Source of the DNA: Galaxea fascicularis
Lineage: Eukaryota > Cnidaria > Anthozoa > Scleractinia > Euphylliidae
Length of the DNA: 64,000 bases
NCBI GenBank assembly: GCA_948470475.1
Contig: OX419336.1
Coordinates: 4,573,484-4,637,483 of the forward strand
Reading direction: 5' to 3'
Shown here: positions 36,101 through 49,400 of the stretch, piece after piece
Numbering within the stretch: the first letter of the stretch is position 1
How the letters are laid out: each line of letters opens with the position of its first letter
Translations under genes and position numbers: made by a program
The notes under the pieces: model-generated
Seen by the model: only the letters and a program-made list of their open reading frames with translations
Databases searched by the model: none
Told to the model about the DNA's origin: nothing

Positions 36101-39100
36101 TCGCCCTGTGATAGGTTGCCAAGAGTCGCGCCACTTTCTTAACCAATGAGAAGAAATACCAAAGCCAATCGCAACTTGCACGCCCGCATTTTCCCGCGCT
36201 TGGTACCGGCTTCATGTAATTTTTTTTAATTCTCCTCGCGCTGTTTCCCGGTTGTGATGGGTCAGAGCAATTGTTTTTGTCTAGGTTTTACGACACTCAG
36301 TTGAATCCCGCTCTGACAGGTCTCTTTAATTGTGCTGGTTTACTTTCAAACAGGTCCTGCGATACGTTCCTTCCGCACATCTTTCAGTTTCTGGTTCTCC
36401 TGTCATACGAATGCTTTCAGCCCAAGTTTAATGAGCCAAAAGCCATCGTGGGAATGCCAAGAATTATCCAGCTTTGTGATGGGATCATGGCTGGAGGGCA
36501 GCCAGCTCAAACTCATGGTATGGTGACAAATTTTGTGCGTTAGTCCAGACAAGTCAGTCGTATTAAAACTGGAACTTAGACACCATTTGACAAACGGGTA
36601 CTTTGTTTCTATAACTCTGTAGAAAAACTATCTTTTTTTGAACTCTTTTTAAAGGGGATTTAAAAAACAACTGTTACCACAGATACGGTCGAAGCGATCG
36701 TGGAACTTCGCAAGAGGTCGAACCTTACTTTGTTGCTGTCGAAATTTGACACTTGGTTGTAGTTGATGTTTTCACAACCGCAAACACGATCTTTACCCCC
36801 ACAATAGAGTTATACAGAATTCAGCCTTTACACCTGAATAGAAAGACCGAAAATGTTTTCCGTATCTTAAGAAGCACTGTGGAATAAAGCCAGACAAAAA
36901 AGAAAAAAAAAAGAAAACAAGAATTAGTTGATTGCGTTTGAATGGCCTCCGTAGATCTGACATTCTCCCCAGTTTCGAGCCCTAGAACGTCCCTTTAGTC
37001 TTCTCGTATGTTCTATATTAGTACTTCCAGCGCTAACTGACATGTGCAGGTCCTTGTGTTCCCGTTGGACACTGAGACGTAAAGTTGCTGTGTTATCGTA
37101 AATACACAAACACGTGTGCCTCAACCCTAAACTTCTCAAATATGTTTGTTTTTCCAGCTATTCCAGCTTTACAGCCAATAGTCTATGACTTATTTGTACT
37201 GCGTGCTTTTGGGAAGAGTGATGGTGGAGAGGATTTGGAAACGCAAAGGGAGGTTGTGGTGTCCATGCTATTTCGTCTTGTTCATTACCCTGAGGTATGG
37301 CATTTCGTTAGTCCATTCGCCCATGAGTTGGTTAGTCATTTGGTCAGTAAGTCGGTAGATCGGTGGGCCAGTCTGTCAGTCAGTCATTTGGTAAGTTGAT
37401 CCGTTGGACAGTCAGTCAGTCAGTCAGTCAATTGGTCACTGGGTCAGTCGTTCATTAAGTCAGCTAGTCAGTCAGTCAGTCAGTCAGTCTATTGGTCAGT
37501 GGGTCTATCGGTCGGTCTATTGGTTAGTAGGTCTAGCTTTCAGATTCTCTATGCTTGAAACGTCAGCTTTTAATCTCTTTACTTTGGCCATTGCACATTA
37601 CCAGCTCAGGTGCTGAAAACCAAAACCTCACTCAACCAGCTATCCATGTAGCCAGTAACTGCAAGCCAGGTATCTAAACAGACCTATTAACAGGAAAATT
37701 TATTCTTCCTGCACCAGGTACTGGAGATGTTAGTCACTGTTCTTAACTGCTACCAGCGAGATGAAGTCAAATGGAGGGACATGTCAGCACAAATGATTGA
37801 TCTTTTGCTCCCACTTCTGGCCAGTCAGAAGGTGATGTCTGCTTATATTGTTACTTAACCTGTTTTCTTGAGTTCCAAACATTAATGTTTGATTTACTGG
37901 GTAAGTATTTTTCATTTCATTCTGTTGATGAAATAAACATCAATGGAAAGTTCGACAGTTGAACTCAGTTCATTGATTGAATTCGATAAAGTTCGACTGA
38001 TTTCAACTAAAATTTGGTGGAATTCCGATTGACTACGTGGGGCAGGTGGCGACCTTACTATGATCCTGACCTCCATGCTCCAGTGAGGTCGTATGGCTTA
38101 CAGCTTATTGAACTCCTGACTTTTGTAACCAACTGAAGCCGTGGTTGGCCCAGCGCCCAAACAACACGATGTGATAAACGTAAAGTTAGGCTCGATTTCC
38201 ACGCTCGAGCCCAACATAATCACTTTATTCAAATCTCAAGGCTCAAATCGTTCCAGCCGTGCACAAGTGCTCTGCAAAGTCGATAACGTTTTGTTGTGTT
38301 TTTGTAGGTGCATGTTGAATCAGAGTATGGAGTTTACATGTTACAGAGTGTCATTGCTGCTGTTGCTCCTGGCTCGCTGTGGCCTGTGGATGTTCTGCTG
38401 AGGGTCTTGTTTTCCAACGTAGACCAGGCAAGTGCCGCAATATATTTTATCTCTGCTGTCATTTTGTTGACAGCCTTTATATGAATTCTGAAAAACCTTC
38501 GAACAAAATTTCAGCCTCGAACACGGTCATACTTAATTAAGGCCAAAGACTGATTGTTTTCCTTTGCGTTCAGAAATTAAACAAAGTCAAAACAAAACGT
38601 TTTTCATTGTTCGATTTCTGAGCTATTTGAGTTAGGCGATCGTTTTGTTTGATTTCTTTTTGCCGTTGTAGTTATTGCTGTTTTAGTCAGTCAAAGCTAA
38701 ACGAAACTTTACGATTTTAAGTAGTTGCAGTATCTTACGTTTCGCTATTTGCCTTCCAAACATTTGTCAAAGTGAAATTTATTAACCTTTTTGGACAATT
38801 TGTTTAGACCCAGTCCGACGTCTTTCCTCGTTGGTTGGCTATGACACTGGTTATGCTACAGACTCTTATGGCGCATGTGTCAGAGGACATCCTTTTATCC
38901 AGAATCGACCAATCAGGATTCAGACCTAGATGTGCTAATAAGCCTGGCGCTCCTTTGTTACCCATAGAGGTAGTTTGATTACTTGGGGTGGGTAGGTGGG
39001 TAGGATAGAACGCAAGGTCGCAACTGAGTAACTCAGCCCTCTGTGAAGAGTGACGTTGCCCTTTTATGTATGGCGTTAAGATCCTCAATCCACATTAATT

Positions 39101-42100
39101 TGAAAATGGAGTTTTGGATGGAAAGTACATCAACAATTTTCTGGTTATTTTAGTGGTGCATGTCTTCACGTTTCACGTTGAATTTAAGGGAACATAGCGT
39201 AGGTTTTGTTGGAAATCAGTTGTCTCTTTTCGCTTCAGCATGGTATTTTGCTTTGAGTTCTCAGTCGCCGGGATCTGGGTACTGGCATCTGTATACTCTA
39301 AAAACAGTACCCTCTTTGCGGTTAATGTGTGGAGAAGGCAAACAAAAGAAATATTAGGGGTACCCGTCTATTTAGAATCATATTCACTCCTATTTCTTCA
39401 TTTAACGAAACCCCTGATTTTGCGTAAGATCATAACCCCATTTATGTGTTACTGGTGTATTTGTCATTTCATTAAATCTAATTACTCACTCTGTCAAGAC
39501 TGCAAGTGGTGATGATGGTACGCGAGGCTTTCAAAACTGCACTGGACGCCTGTTACTGTCCCCTCTGTCCTAGTGTCGTAGCTATTTCATTAGTAGAGAG
39601 CTTTAGCAAAGAGGACGGCAACGGGAACGGGAACGCCACAGAACAATACTCTGCACGTGCGTTTTACATTTTCGTACATTTCTTTGCCGTCCTCTACAAA
39701 ACAACAACGTCAAATGACCAAATTTTAGGTTTTCTCGAGAACGTGAGCACATGACGGTAAATTTCTGTTTCGTTTTTCTCACTTTAACACCGTTCTTAAA
39801 AATTTAGACCTTAGACAGTTCCTCAGCATTTTGAATGTTAAACGAATTGAGATAATCGCCAAAGAGTTAGAAAATTGAGAAGGAATATTTTGAAATGACG
39901 TTTTCGTTGCCGTCGCCGTCGTCGCTGCCAAAGCTACTTAGTGCTGACGACGACGACGTTGACGTTGACGATGACGATGATGATGATGATGATGATGATG
40001 GTGATACTCACTTATCGCTTGACCACGCTGTCTCCTAAAGGGAGGCCCACTGACACGAGATGAAATTGATATCTCCGTTTACATCTACAGGTGTTTGTTA
40101 AATTTCTGTTTCACATGGTTGAGATGACTGCAAGTCATATTCATATGATATCAAGAACTGTTGGAGAGAGCCTCGTGTCACCGAGTCAAGAGATCTTTGT
40201 GTTCAAATTGTTTGGTTGTACCTTATCCTGCCTTACACATCTGCTAAAATCAGGTATGTTTATCACCTTGCATTTTGCCTTTGCTTTGGAATGTTTCACC
40301 GCTCCGTGGCGTCCAAACGTGCGGCATTTTTATTTCCAACGACATGGAACTGGGAAGCGAGTATTTGGTTTGAGAGAGTTTGATTAAATAGAAAGGAGAA
40401 ATAATTTCCTTGTAAGGTCCTGTTTCTGTGGGTTTGTAACATGTTTTGGGTCACAACTGTACTGAAGTACATTTTTGTGCTCACGAAACTCCTGTAACTC
40501 CTACATAGACATCATCAGAGTAAACCATCATCGATTACCGTCGACACGAGGGAAGCATCTGGAAAGCCTTTTTTTTCTATTCTTCTCATTCATGGTCAAA
40601 GAAAGTTATTGTTATTGGTAACTTTCGACTCTCCAAAGTGTTTAAAGCACAAATTATAGCTGACAGCAGTGAGTTCCTTATGGTACCGGCAGTGGAGAGA
40701 ACGCTATCCAAAACGAAATGGAATTTACTTAGAAACAAGAATTTGGGTTGAGAAAGGGAGACGTGGCTCAAGTTCTATTGCAACGATATCTGTTTTACGT
40801 GTTACCTTTCTAGGAAACTTCAAGAGAGTATCACAGCTGGCAAGTTCTTCTCCCATTATCACTCCATCACTGGACCTCACCAATGAGTGTGTCTCTCGCC
40901 TGGTGGACACCCACCCATCTCTTGTACTTCAGTGGTGTCAGGTGTTACGAAACCTCAAGTACATGGACGCCCAGTTCTGGTGTGGACTCATTGACACTGG
41001 TACGCGGTTGAGCACAGGTGGGAATCAACACTCTCTTGCTAAGAGTGGTTGCTTTTTGTGTACCAACTATAAAACCAGTATATGGGTAATTCGCTCAGTA
41101 CTCTATCTTATTTATTTGGCCTGACCGAGAAAGCGTTACTCATATGTCCGAGACGTCTGGTTGAGAAGAACAGTCTTTTCAAGCCTCTCAGACAGTTGGG
41201 GCGAACGCGAACGAGGGAACGAAAATCTGCGTGGCTGGTGCTGATTTTTTTCTTCCCTCGTCACAATCTGTTTTGCCGGCCCTCAACAACTCTGAGAGCC
41301 TGAAACAGGCTAAGAACAACTTGCACAACCACCAGCATTACATGTAGTCTCCATTTGAATGGTCACGCTTACGATTTATTTCCTCAAAAAAACTGATTTC
41401 GAACCACCTTGTTCAGCATGACTAACCGTACTTAGGAGAAGTATTTTGTTTGCTTTCATTGGTTAACTAAAAAAAACGGACTCAAGAAAAACGGACCTTG
41501 TTGTCTGAAGGTTGTTCATTACATTTTTTATTTTTCGTTCTTGCTCTTTGTAGCCTCTGGTGTGGATATTGAACTGGAAGGTCCAACGTTAAACAAAGAT
41601 GTAACTCGATTGGGAGTTCTTCTGATGTACTGTGATCTTCTCATTACCCAACACATGGTATGCTTGTCACTTTTATATCAGCATTTTTGACATGAATGTT
41701 TTCGTTCAATAACTACGTAATCTTTTTGTGACCAGGACCGTGGAACGTTGGACCTCTCCCATGCAGGGACTTTACTGAGAATGTCCTTAGAGGACCTGGT
41801 GCAGATGATTCGGGAGCCACCTGTACAGGGATTTCTCAGGTAAAAAGTTGCTCTCTTTATTGGTCTTGTTGTTTTTGTGTTCGTTAATTTGTTGTAATGA
41901 TCTCAGCACTCAGTAGTTGAGCAGTTTCATGCGGGTAAACGTTGATAGACAAGTATTTCGATCGCACGCGAGTACTCGTAATAACTTCCTGCTCTTTGAA
42001 ATTGGGGGACTGTTCAGGGTGTCTCTGTATCAGGTGGGTCCAACCAGTAGTTGGATCCCGTGGGTTTAGAATTGGGCACACAGTAAAACTGTCTCCGTCA

Positions 42101-43441
42101 TAAATCAACAATCTGCTCGTGCGATTCTGTGATGGTGTTCTGAGATTGCTAGTAATGTTATGTACCTCTTGGTGTGTTCCTTTACACTCTACTTGCAGTA
42201 TTTTGAACAGCACCTCAGAGGGCAGCAAGCTTTTACTTGACTCTGTTAGTTCGCCCAGATCGCTTCCTGGAGCCATGAAACGGGTAAATATGCTTTCAAG
42301 TACATTCCTAACGTTAACTAGAGTTCTAATGGAGATTTTCAATTGACCATCGAAACTAATTGCGTCGTCATCATCACCATCATCATCATCACCATCATCC
42401 TCACCATCATCATCATCATTATCATCATAGTGCGTTGTGTATTACCTAGTTTTGCATCTGTGTGGTCTCGCGCCTGTCAAACGAACAAGTAAACACACAC
42501 ACAACTGTACTCTTTTTACTCTAAGCAACGTAGTTGTTGAATTCTGCTGACTGGAAGAAAACTGTATTTTCGATCAGTCGCTCGAAGTGCATATAACAAA
42601 AATATATGGTCACCTCAACTGCAACATCCAGTTGGTCTTACGTTTATCTTCTTGTGTTCTAGCCAAGCTTCATGAAAGACTTGCTGATTTGTTTGAAGGG
42701 AGTTCACCCGTCCCAGTCCCTTTATCTTCTCAGGATACTGGGAGACACGTATCTAGACTCTTGCCACCAGTCAATTGTTCGAATGGCTGAGCGCGTTATT
42801 TATAAGAAGTTAGAGATGATTTCTTCCGGACAAAGAAAGGTAACGTTGATAACGAGATTAATCAACATTTTTTCTTTTCCTTTTCTACCCGTTTTCACAA
42901 TTCTTTGTGATCTACAAAGATAATAGACCATTTTACAGTTGTGGCAGAGTTACCTGGTCTATGAATGGAAGCGAGGCTGAGGGTGACCTTGTTTTGATAC
43001 AAACCTTTCTGCTTTTCTTATGTAAATGCAGACTAGTTAGCATTACAACAACATGATTGACATGATAAAAACAGTATGGTCTCTATCTATACAAGGTCAC
43101 CGGCAACTTCGCTGCCATTCATAGGCCAGGTCACTGAGCGAACAACTGTAAAATGGCCTTTTTCCGTTCTTAGTTCTTTTCGATTGCTTGAAAGACCAGC
43201 GTGGGAGATTTTTTGAAAATACTTAAAAATACTTAAGCGAAAAGCATCAAGTCCAGCTGTAGAAGTTTTGCTCATTAATTTAATCACACCTAAACTTCAG
43301 TAGGCGTTTGATAACAGATCCATAACGATCACTGTCGTTAACCTTCTTGTTGCTGACTATGTTGGAGGTGCTTGACGAGTACTCGTTCGGTTTTCTTGTG
43401 GACCATCTTTGATGATGATGATGATGATAATAATAATAATA

Positions 43442-43476
<35 letters not shown>

Positions 43477-46400
43477 CATTTATGCAGGATGACCATTTCA
43501 GTTATAAAAACTGCTATCAACATGGGTCCTGCGTAAAATAAAGAAATGAATAATTAACAAAATAAAAGATACAGTATGCAAAAGTCTAAGAAGCTAAAAA
43601 TAAATCTAAGGATATGCCTATAAAAAAAACTAAAAAGACTAGAAGTAGATTTATATACAATTATTAAAAATATCTGCCCCTTTATAAAAAAATGCTCCTT
43701 TAGTTGATTCTAATTTAACCCTATTAACAACTAGTTTGTCCTTATTTCTAATGTCATAATCATGAATATTATGTCTTTTCAGTTGAAAATATTTGGAGAA
43801 ATAACTTGGGACCATTGATATCATCTTGTTAATGTACAGTTAGACACGTCTGTTATTGTTTGTCAGGAATCTTTCCAAGACTTATCAGACGATGATTTGA
43901 AATCTGTTTGTCACTTGATTGCATCGAAGAAAGCAGGGAAGAGGTAAGGTTCCAAGTTTCTTTATTTCTCGATGTAATCTTTTCCCTCTTGTCGGTACGA
44001 ATATTTCACGCTCGATAATGTTCGCATACATATTTTCGTGAAACTATGAATAGCAGTTTCTGGCTGAGCATGGCCGGCACTGAATGGATTTCATCAACGT
44101 TTGCCTGTAGGTCCTGAAAAAAATCGAATATGATTATGGATATCTTTGAATGTAGTAGTATTGAAGGAACCTTAATTAATATTAATATAAATTATTATTA
44201 ATATTAATTAATATTATGCTTGAATAAGTGTGAATAAACTGAAAATGAAACTGTCAATGCAAACAAAAACGATTCTGAGCTTTAACGTCACTACATTCAA
44301 TATCCAAAGGTAAAAAACCCATGAGTGATGACTAACGTCAATTTATGTTTACACAAGTGATTATTCTTTCAACTGTTGTAGCGCTTCAACGGCACAACCT
44401 TGCCTCTTTTTATCCCTAAATTCCTGGTGTAAAGAAGCTGAAATTTGGGTGCCAGGGGCGTTCTTATGTTTTTTTTTTGTTTGTAAGCCTTGGTGGATTA
44501 CTGCGAAGTCGAACAGTCGAGCTTTGCCAATCGTTTTAATACTTTTAAAAAATATATACACCCTGTATCATACCGTCCGAATCATTTGTAAACCCGTGCT
44601 TATTTGCTTAAAGGCAGGTACGTCCCTGGCTGCGATGGCGTGCTATCTCTTCAACCAGAACTGTTCTTCGCTTTTTCTGGAGTCAGCAGTTTGCGTCACT
44701 GAGTTAAATCGCGCTAATATATTTTCTTTGTTACAGAAATTCTCCACTGTTATTGCTGGTGCATAAAATTCTTCAGTCCAGTTCTTCCTTGGAAAGGGAC
44801 ATGCCTTCCAGTGAAGACCTAGCTTCATCTATGACCAATTATACTGTAGATAGGGTGAGCATTCTCTTACGTAGGACTCTGCTTTTGAAAAGTGTCAGAA
44901 CATTTATAAATACTAAAGGGAATGTAGATAATTATTGCGTTGCTCGACCTCGAATAATTCAATATGTACCTTAGATAAACTAAAGATCTTTCTTGTTTGA
45001 TTAGTTCAAGGAAGTGGCTACCCATAATATGAGGTGGTGACGAGAAAAGAAATCTTTCTTTTATTGTTTTTACAGGAATGGTTTCGTCGAGTGGCTGAGC
45101 AATGTTGTTTTGCTAGTCACCCAAAAGATAAGAGGACCAAAGCTGTTATTCCACAGGAGGCGATTCAAATGCTGAGTGTTTTGGACGTTGAGGAAGTTTC
45201 CGATATAGTGAATCACGAGGTTTGTTTCTGGTAGTGTAACAAAGAATGATTGACAGTATGAGTGGAAAAAAGTAGAATCAGTGGGAGTAGAAGCAGTGGA
45301 AGTGGAAGTTGAAGTGAAAGTGAAAGTGAAAGTGGAAGAAATAGAAGTGGAGGTGGAAGTGGAAGTAGAATTGGAATTGAAAGTGGAATCGGAATTGGTT
45401 CGGAATTAGAATCGGATCGGAATCGGATCGGAATTGGAATCGGACGAGTGTGGAATCGGAAGTGGGAAAGGGAGTCGTAGTCGTAGTAGAAGTGGATTTG
45501 GAATTGGAAGAAGAAATAGAAATGGAGATGAAAGTGACAGTGGCAGTGGAAGAAGTGGAAATGGAAGTCGAAGTGTATTAGTTTTGCTATTTTCCCAGGT
45601 CAGAGTCATTCGTGGTTGTGTCTTACATATCTTCTATTTCCTTTATTTAATCAAGGACTTTGACATCTGTCTTCTTGAGGAGTGCTTATTGCGTGGTATA
45701 GAAAGAACTCTAGAGCTCACTGCAAGTAGACAGAATCCGGAGGTAATCTTTGTAATACGAGTTATAGTGTTCATTCGTTCGTGTTTTCGGTAGCTTTACA
45801 GTCAATGAAAAGAACGCATAACCGAAACAAAAAATACGACCAGGAAACAAAAAGAAGACATTAAATACTAATAATAAACATGGTTGATCGTATGAGTAAA
45901 TAGACTTAACCCGTGTGAAATATACAGTGAGGGACCTTTCCCATCCCAAGTCAGTTATCATGCATAATTTGCTGATTGGTGTCGTACGTAAGTTCGACAT
46001 AAAGTGAAAAACATGGCAGTTTGTTAGCTTTTCGTTGTTGAAAGCGCTGTAACTTGATGTTGGTTTTTGTTTTTTATGGTCATGTATGTAATTATGATGA
46101 AGCAGTCGCTTTTGAAACATGTTGAAGTTATTAGTTTTTTATTCAATTATTTCCTTTAGGAACCTGCCAACAATGTATTCCATAGTGCAGAAAACTTGGA
46201 GAATATTGACACCGACAACCTTTTGCAAGTCTCCAGACTCAGTTTGTTCTCACATATTGAACAAGTCGCCAAAGATGTCATTTGTACACGGACCTTCAGA
46301 GGTAACGAGTTACGCTCTTTGTCCAACATAGCGTTTCCTTTCCCTGCTTATGTGATACGCTGGTGTAATATTTTAGTAGAGTTCATCGCCAATTGATGAG

Positions 46401-49400
46401 CTTGGGAGCTGGTGCCTTAAAGGTTAGCGGGATCCTAAGCAATTCAGGCTTTGCAGGGAGATAACCATGGCAATTATGTGAGCAGGAACCACACCTGTGA
46501 GCAGCCGCCAACAGTCACGATCACACTGAACGGAATTCAGTGGAATATTGTGCTTACCAGACTGAGAAAATGAACCTCTTACGGGTGGGAGGGGATGGGA
46601 ACAGAATCTGCAAAGTGTAAAAGGCTGGATGAATCCGCAAGGTTTCACAAGTAATGATCTGCAGCGTTCGCTAGACGCCAAGCACATGTAATCAGCCCCT
46701 GCAAATTCTAGGGGCGCCCGCCCCGCAGATGGCTAGCACAAGCAAGACCGCCGGCAGCATTGGCTCGAGTTTACAAAATTACACAGTGTAACCCCATAAA
46801 AATCATATAGTCTGCAAACATGAACTGTTGATGCTAACAAAGCTATAGGTACATGTTATCAGTAACAGTAATTTCCACAGTTACGTACAAAGCAGTTAAC
46901 ATGGTGATCCACCTGAAAGTGGTTTTGTCGAGTTGCAAACGATAAAAAAAAACCTAAGCTGTCATTTAAAACCACGGTATCATCGTTCTTGATTTTAATT
47001 TTGTCCTCTTTTCTTTTATACCCAGACACTGAAAATTCCTCCAAACTCCAGTGTTTTTGTTTGGCCGCTGACCGACTATCGTCACTCTGTAACAATGCTG
47101 AGTGGTGTAGGAAAGTCACGTGTCTATCCAAGGCTCTTGTGGCCTTGGCTAGTGCCATTCCCACGCTTCCTAAACATTGCAAGATCCCTGAGTCCGGAAA
47201 GGAATTTCTTTTTCAATTTATCTTTATCCCATTAGCAGTAAGTACCTTTTTATCTCTTTTTTGTGTAGAGATCCATATTAATCCAGATTAAGAAGGATTT
47301 AACTTTGAAATTAATGACGAATCTAAGACGTTTTATCTGAACTGTACAAGAAAGTTCTGATGAAGGCAGCAAAGTAACAGACCAGTTTTCCATTGACGCA
47401 TGTTTGCTTCCGATTTTCGTTAGTTGAGATCACGTGTCGGCTGAAGAGAAACAACAACTTATTGTCGCTTGCATTAAACTCAGGGAGCAGGGATGGCGCA
47501 GTGGTGAGACCACTCGCCTTCCACCAATATAAACTGAACATTTCAATTTTTTTTTTCTGATGACAGATGGTGCACTATAACCTGTTGAATGGAAAGCCCC
47601 CTTGCTCCACAGAGCTAAAATCTCATCTCGAGTGCCTTGGCAAGGTAAGTTATTAACCTGAATCAGAAACAAAAAGTCCAGAGACATTGCGTGTTGTGTG
47701 TTGTTTGCCGGGTTTGGCTGTACTCCAACCCGATGGCAACAGGATGGAAAGTGCTTCAGCTCATTCATTAATGTTTTCTTCTATTTCGCTCTTGACTGGC
47801 CATATTCTGTGATTTTCCTTCTGTTTCATAGTTTCTTAACCTCGACTGTTGGAAGAGTATTGGCTGGCTGGAGTTCTTTCCTTTGGTTTCTTCAGCCATC
47901 AGTCACGTGCATGTACTGTTAACCGTAGGTGAGTGAACTGGGAAGATATATAGATTACTTCATGGTTGGTGAGCGCGTAGGATTTTTATTCACGAGTTGT
48001 GAGGTAATTCGTTTATTATATAAGTACTGAGATTTGCTTTAGAGAAAACACTGTCAACTGACTGCAAAAGATCAACGAACCGCGAACACAATGTCGGTTT
48101 TATTTTGAGCTGACTCAGTGTGCAAGACACCTCAAATACTGAATTAGAAACTGCTTCAAATACCTGAAAAAAGGTGAAAATTTGCTTTTAAACGGTTCCT
48201 GTTACGCTTTACAAACCTCCCTTTTAACTAGGCTTGAAGTGTCCTTTTACTGTTGTGTTCATATTTGTTTCTGTTGAAACCCTGAGGGAGTTATTTGTGC
48301 TCTTGTTTCTTGACATTTCATTTTCTTCTTACTTTAGTTTATGGTAACGGTAACTCTAAGGATGAGTATTGTACCAGTGACGAAGCAGAGGCTGAAGCAA
48401 GCGATGATGGTGAGCTGTAGTTCACGGTCTGTTTTACTGATTTTTCAAAGTCCATTTAACTGAAATGCTCTAAGAACGGGCTGAACCCCCCCCCCACACA
48501 CACACATCTTCACTCACCTTAAACCCACAGCAAGAGAGGGAAGGCTAATAAAACCTAAAGAATTCAGAATTCACTACTCAACAACTTGTTGTCTGAATAG
48601 TTACACTTTTGGAGTTCATACACGGGGTTTACCCCTTCAAAGAATTCAGAATTCACTACTCAACAACTTGTTGTCTGAATAGTTACACTTTTGGAGTTCA
48701 TACACGGGGTTTACCCCTTCAAACCCTAAGAGTGATCAGCATCAAATTTCTCCTTGTAATATCAACGCTTTATAAAACAGAGTGGTCACGAGAATTAAGG
48801 GCATGGTCACACAAGATGAATTTGCTTGATATTTTAATAATTTCTCCCTACTATCTTAGGGTTTGAAGGGATGGCATCGTCATAATTGGCCGTTCCGAAA
48901 TTCAAAAGGGAACTGGGGCGAGTTTCAAATTTGAAGTAATCGATAAATTGACACCATCACATGAAAGATAACATTGAGATTGGTCGTTTGACCAAGTTTT
49001 ATTCTTTTAGGTTGAACAGAGACCAAGTTATGGACCTTGAAACATAGCTCAAAATCCATACAAACGTCTCTAATTTTGAGGCTGCGTCCCCCAAAACCAT
49101 GGTTTTTGAAACTCGCCCCAGTTCCCTTTTGAATTTCGGAATGACCAATAAGGGTCATTAACAGAGCATTGGAATGCACGAACGAACTTAAAAAGGTTGG
49201 GCCACTTAACCCAACATATTAGTTCAAGTCGGCACAGTTTTTGCTCCAATCTGCCAAAACCCCATTCCGTTACTTGTCTAACGGTCTTTGTTTTTGGTAG
49301 GAATCGAAATTGGTAGGAAAGCGTGCAGTGAAATCTCACTATTGGTTCACCGCCTTCTCAGCATTAAAAGACCCGATTCTGGTGGAACTACCACTGTTCC

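Larger units (their letters stand above)
32634..38969 (+). other. HTT: HTT exons 27-34, with a GC-AG intron after exon 33
   Basis: Exons: 32634-32691, 33015-33179, 34598-34653, 36354-36517, 37158-37294, 37718-37831, 38308-38427, 38808-38969. They encode about residues 1291-1616. Landmarks: [73 protein letters not shown] and [19 protein letters not shown]. Exon 33 ends NVDQ at CAG|GCAAGT, a GC donor. Exon 30 has a second phase-compatible acceptor at 36285 that would add 23 residues. Confidence 0.87.
40091..45742 (+). other. HTT: HTT exons 35-44 (bridge and start of C-HEAT region)
   Basis: Exons: 40091-40253, 40814-40999, 41554-41657, 41736-41839, 42199-42283, 42663-42839, 43867-43943, 44737-44854, 45076-45219, 45656-45742. 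They encode about residues 1617-2031. Landmarks: [60 protein letters not shown] and [11 protein letters not shown]. This is the less conserved part of the protein, so exons 41, 42 and 44 rest more on splice sites and phase than on similarity. Introns contain microsatellites, two inverted-repeat elements and possible retroelement tails, listed separately. Confidence 0.82.

Noticed and set aside
45406..45609. Pro/Leu/Ser-rich minus-strand ORF
   Set aside because: A product of the GGAAGT tandem repeat.
48557..48720. Considered as a CRISPR-like or satellite array
   Set aside because: There are only two units with no spacers, in a eukaryotic intron. It is a simple tandem duplication.
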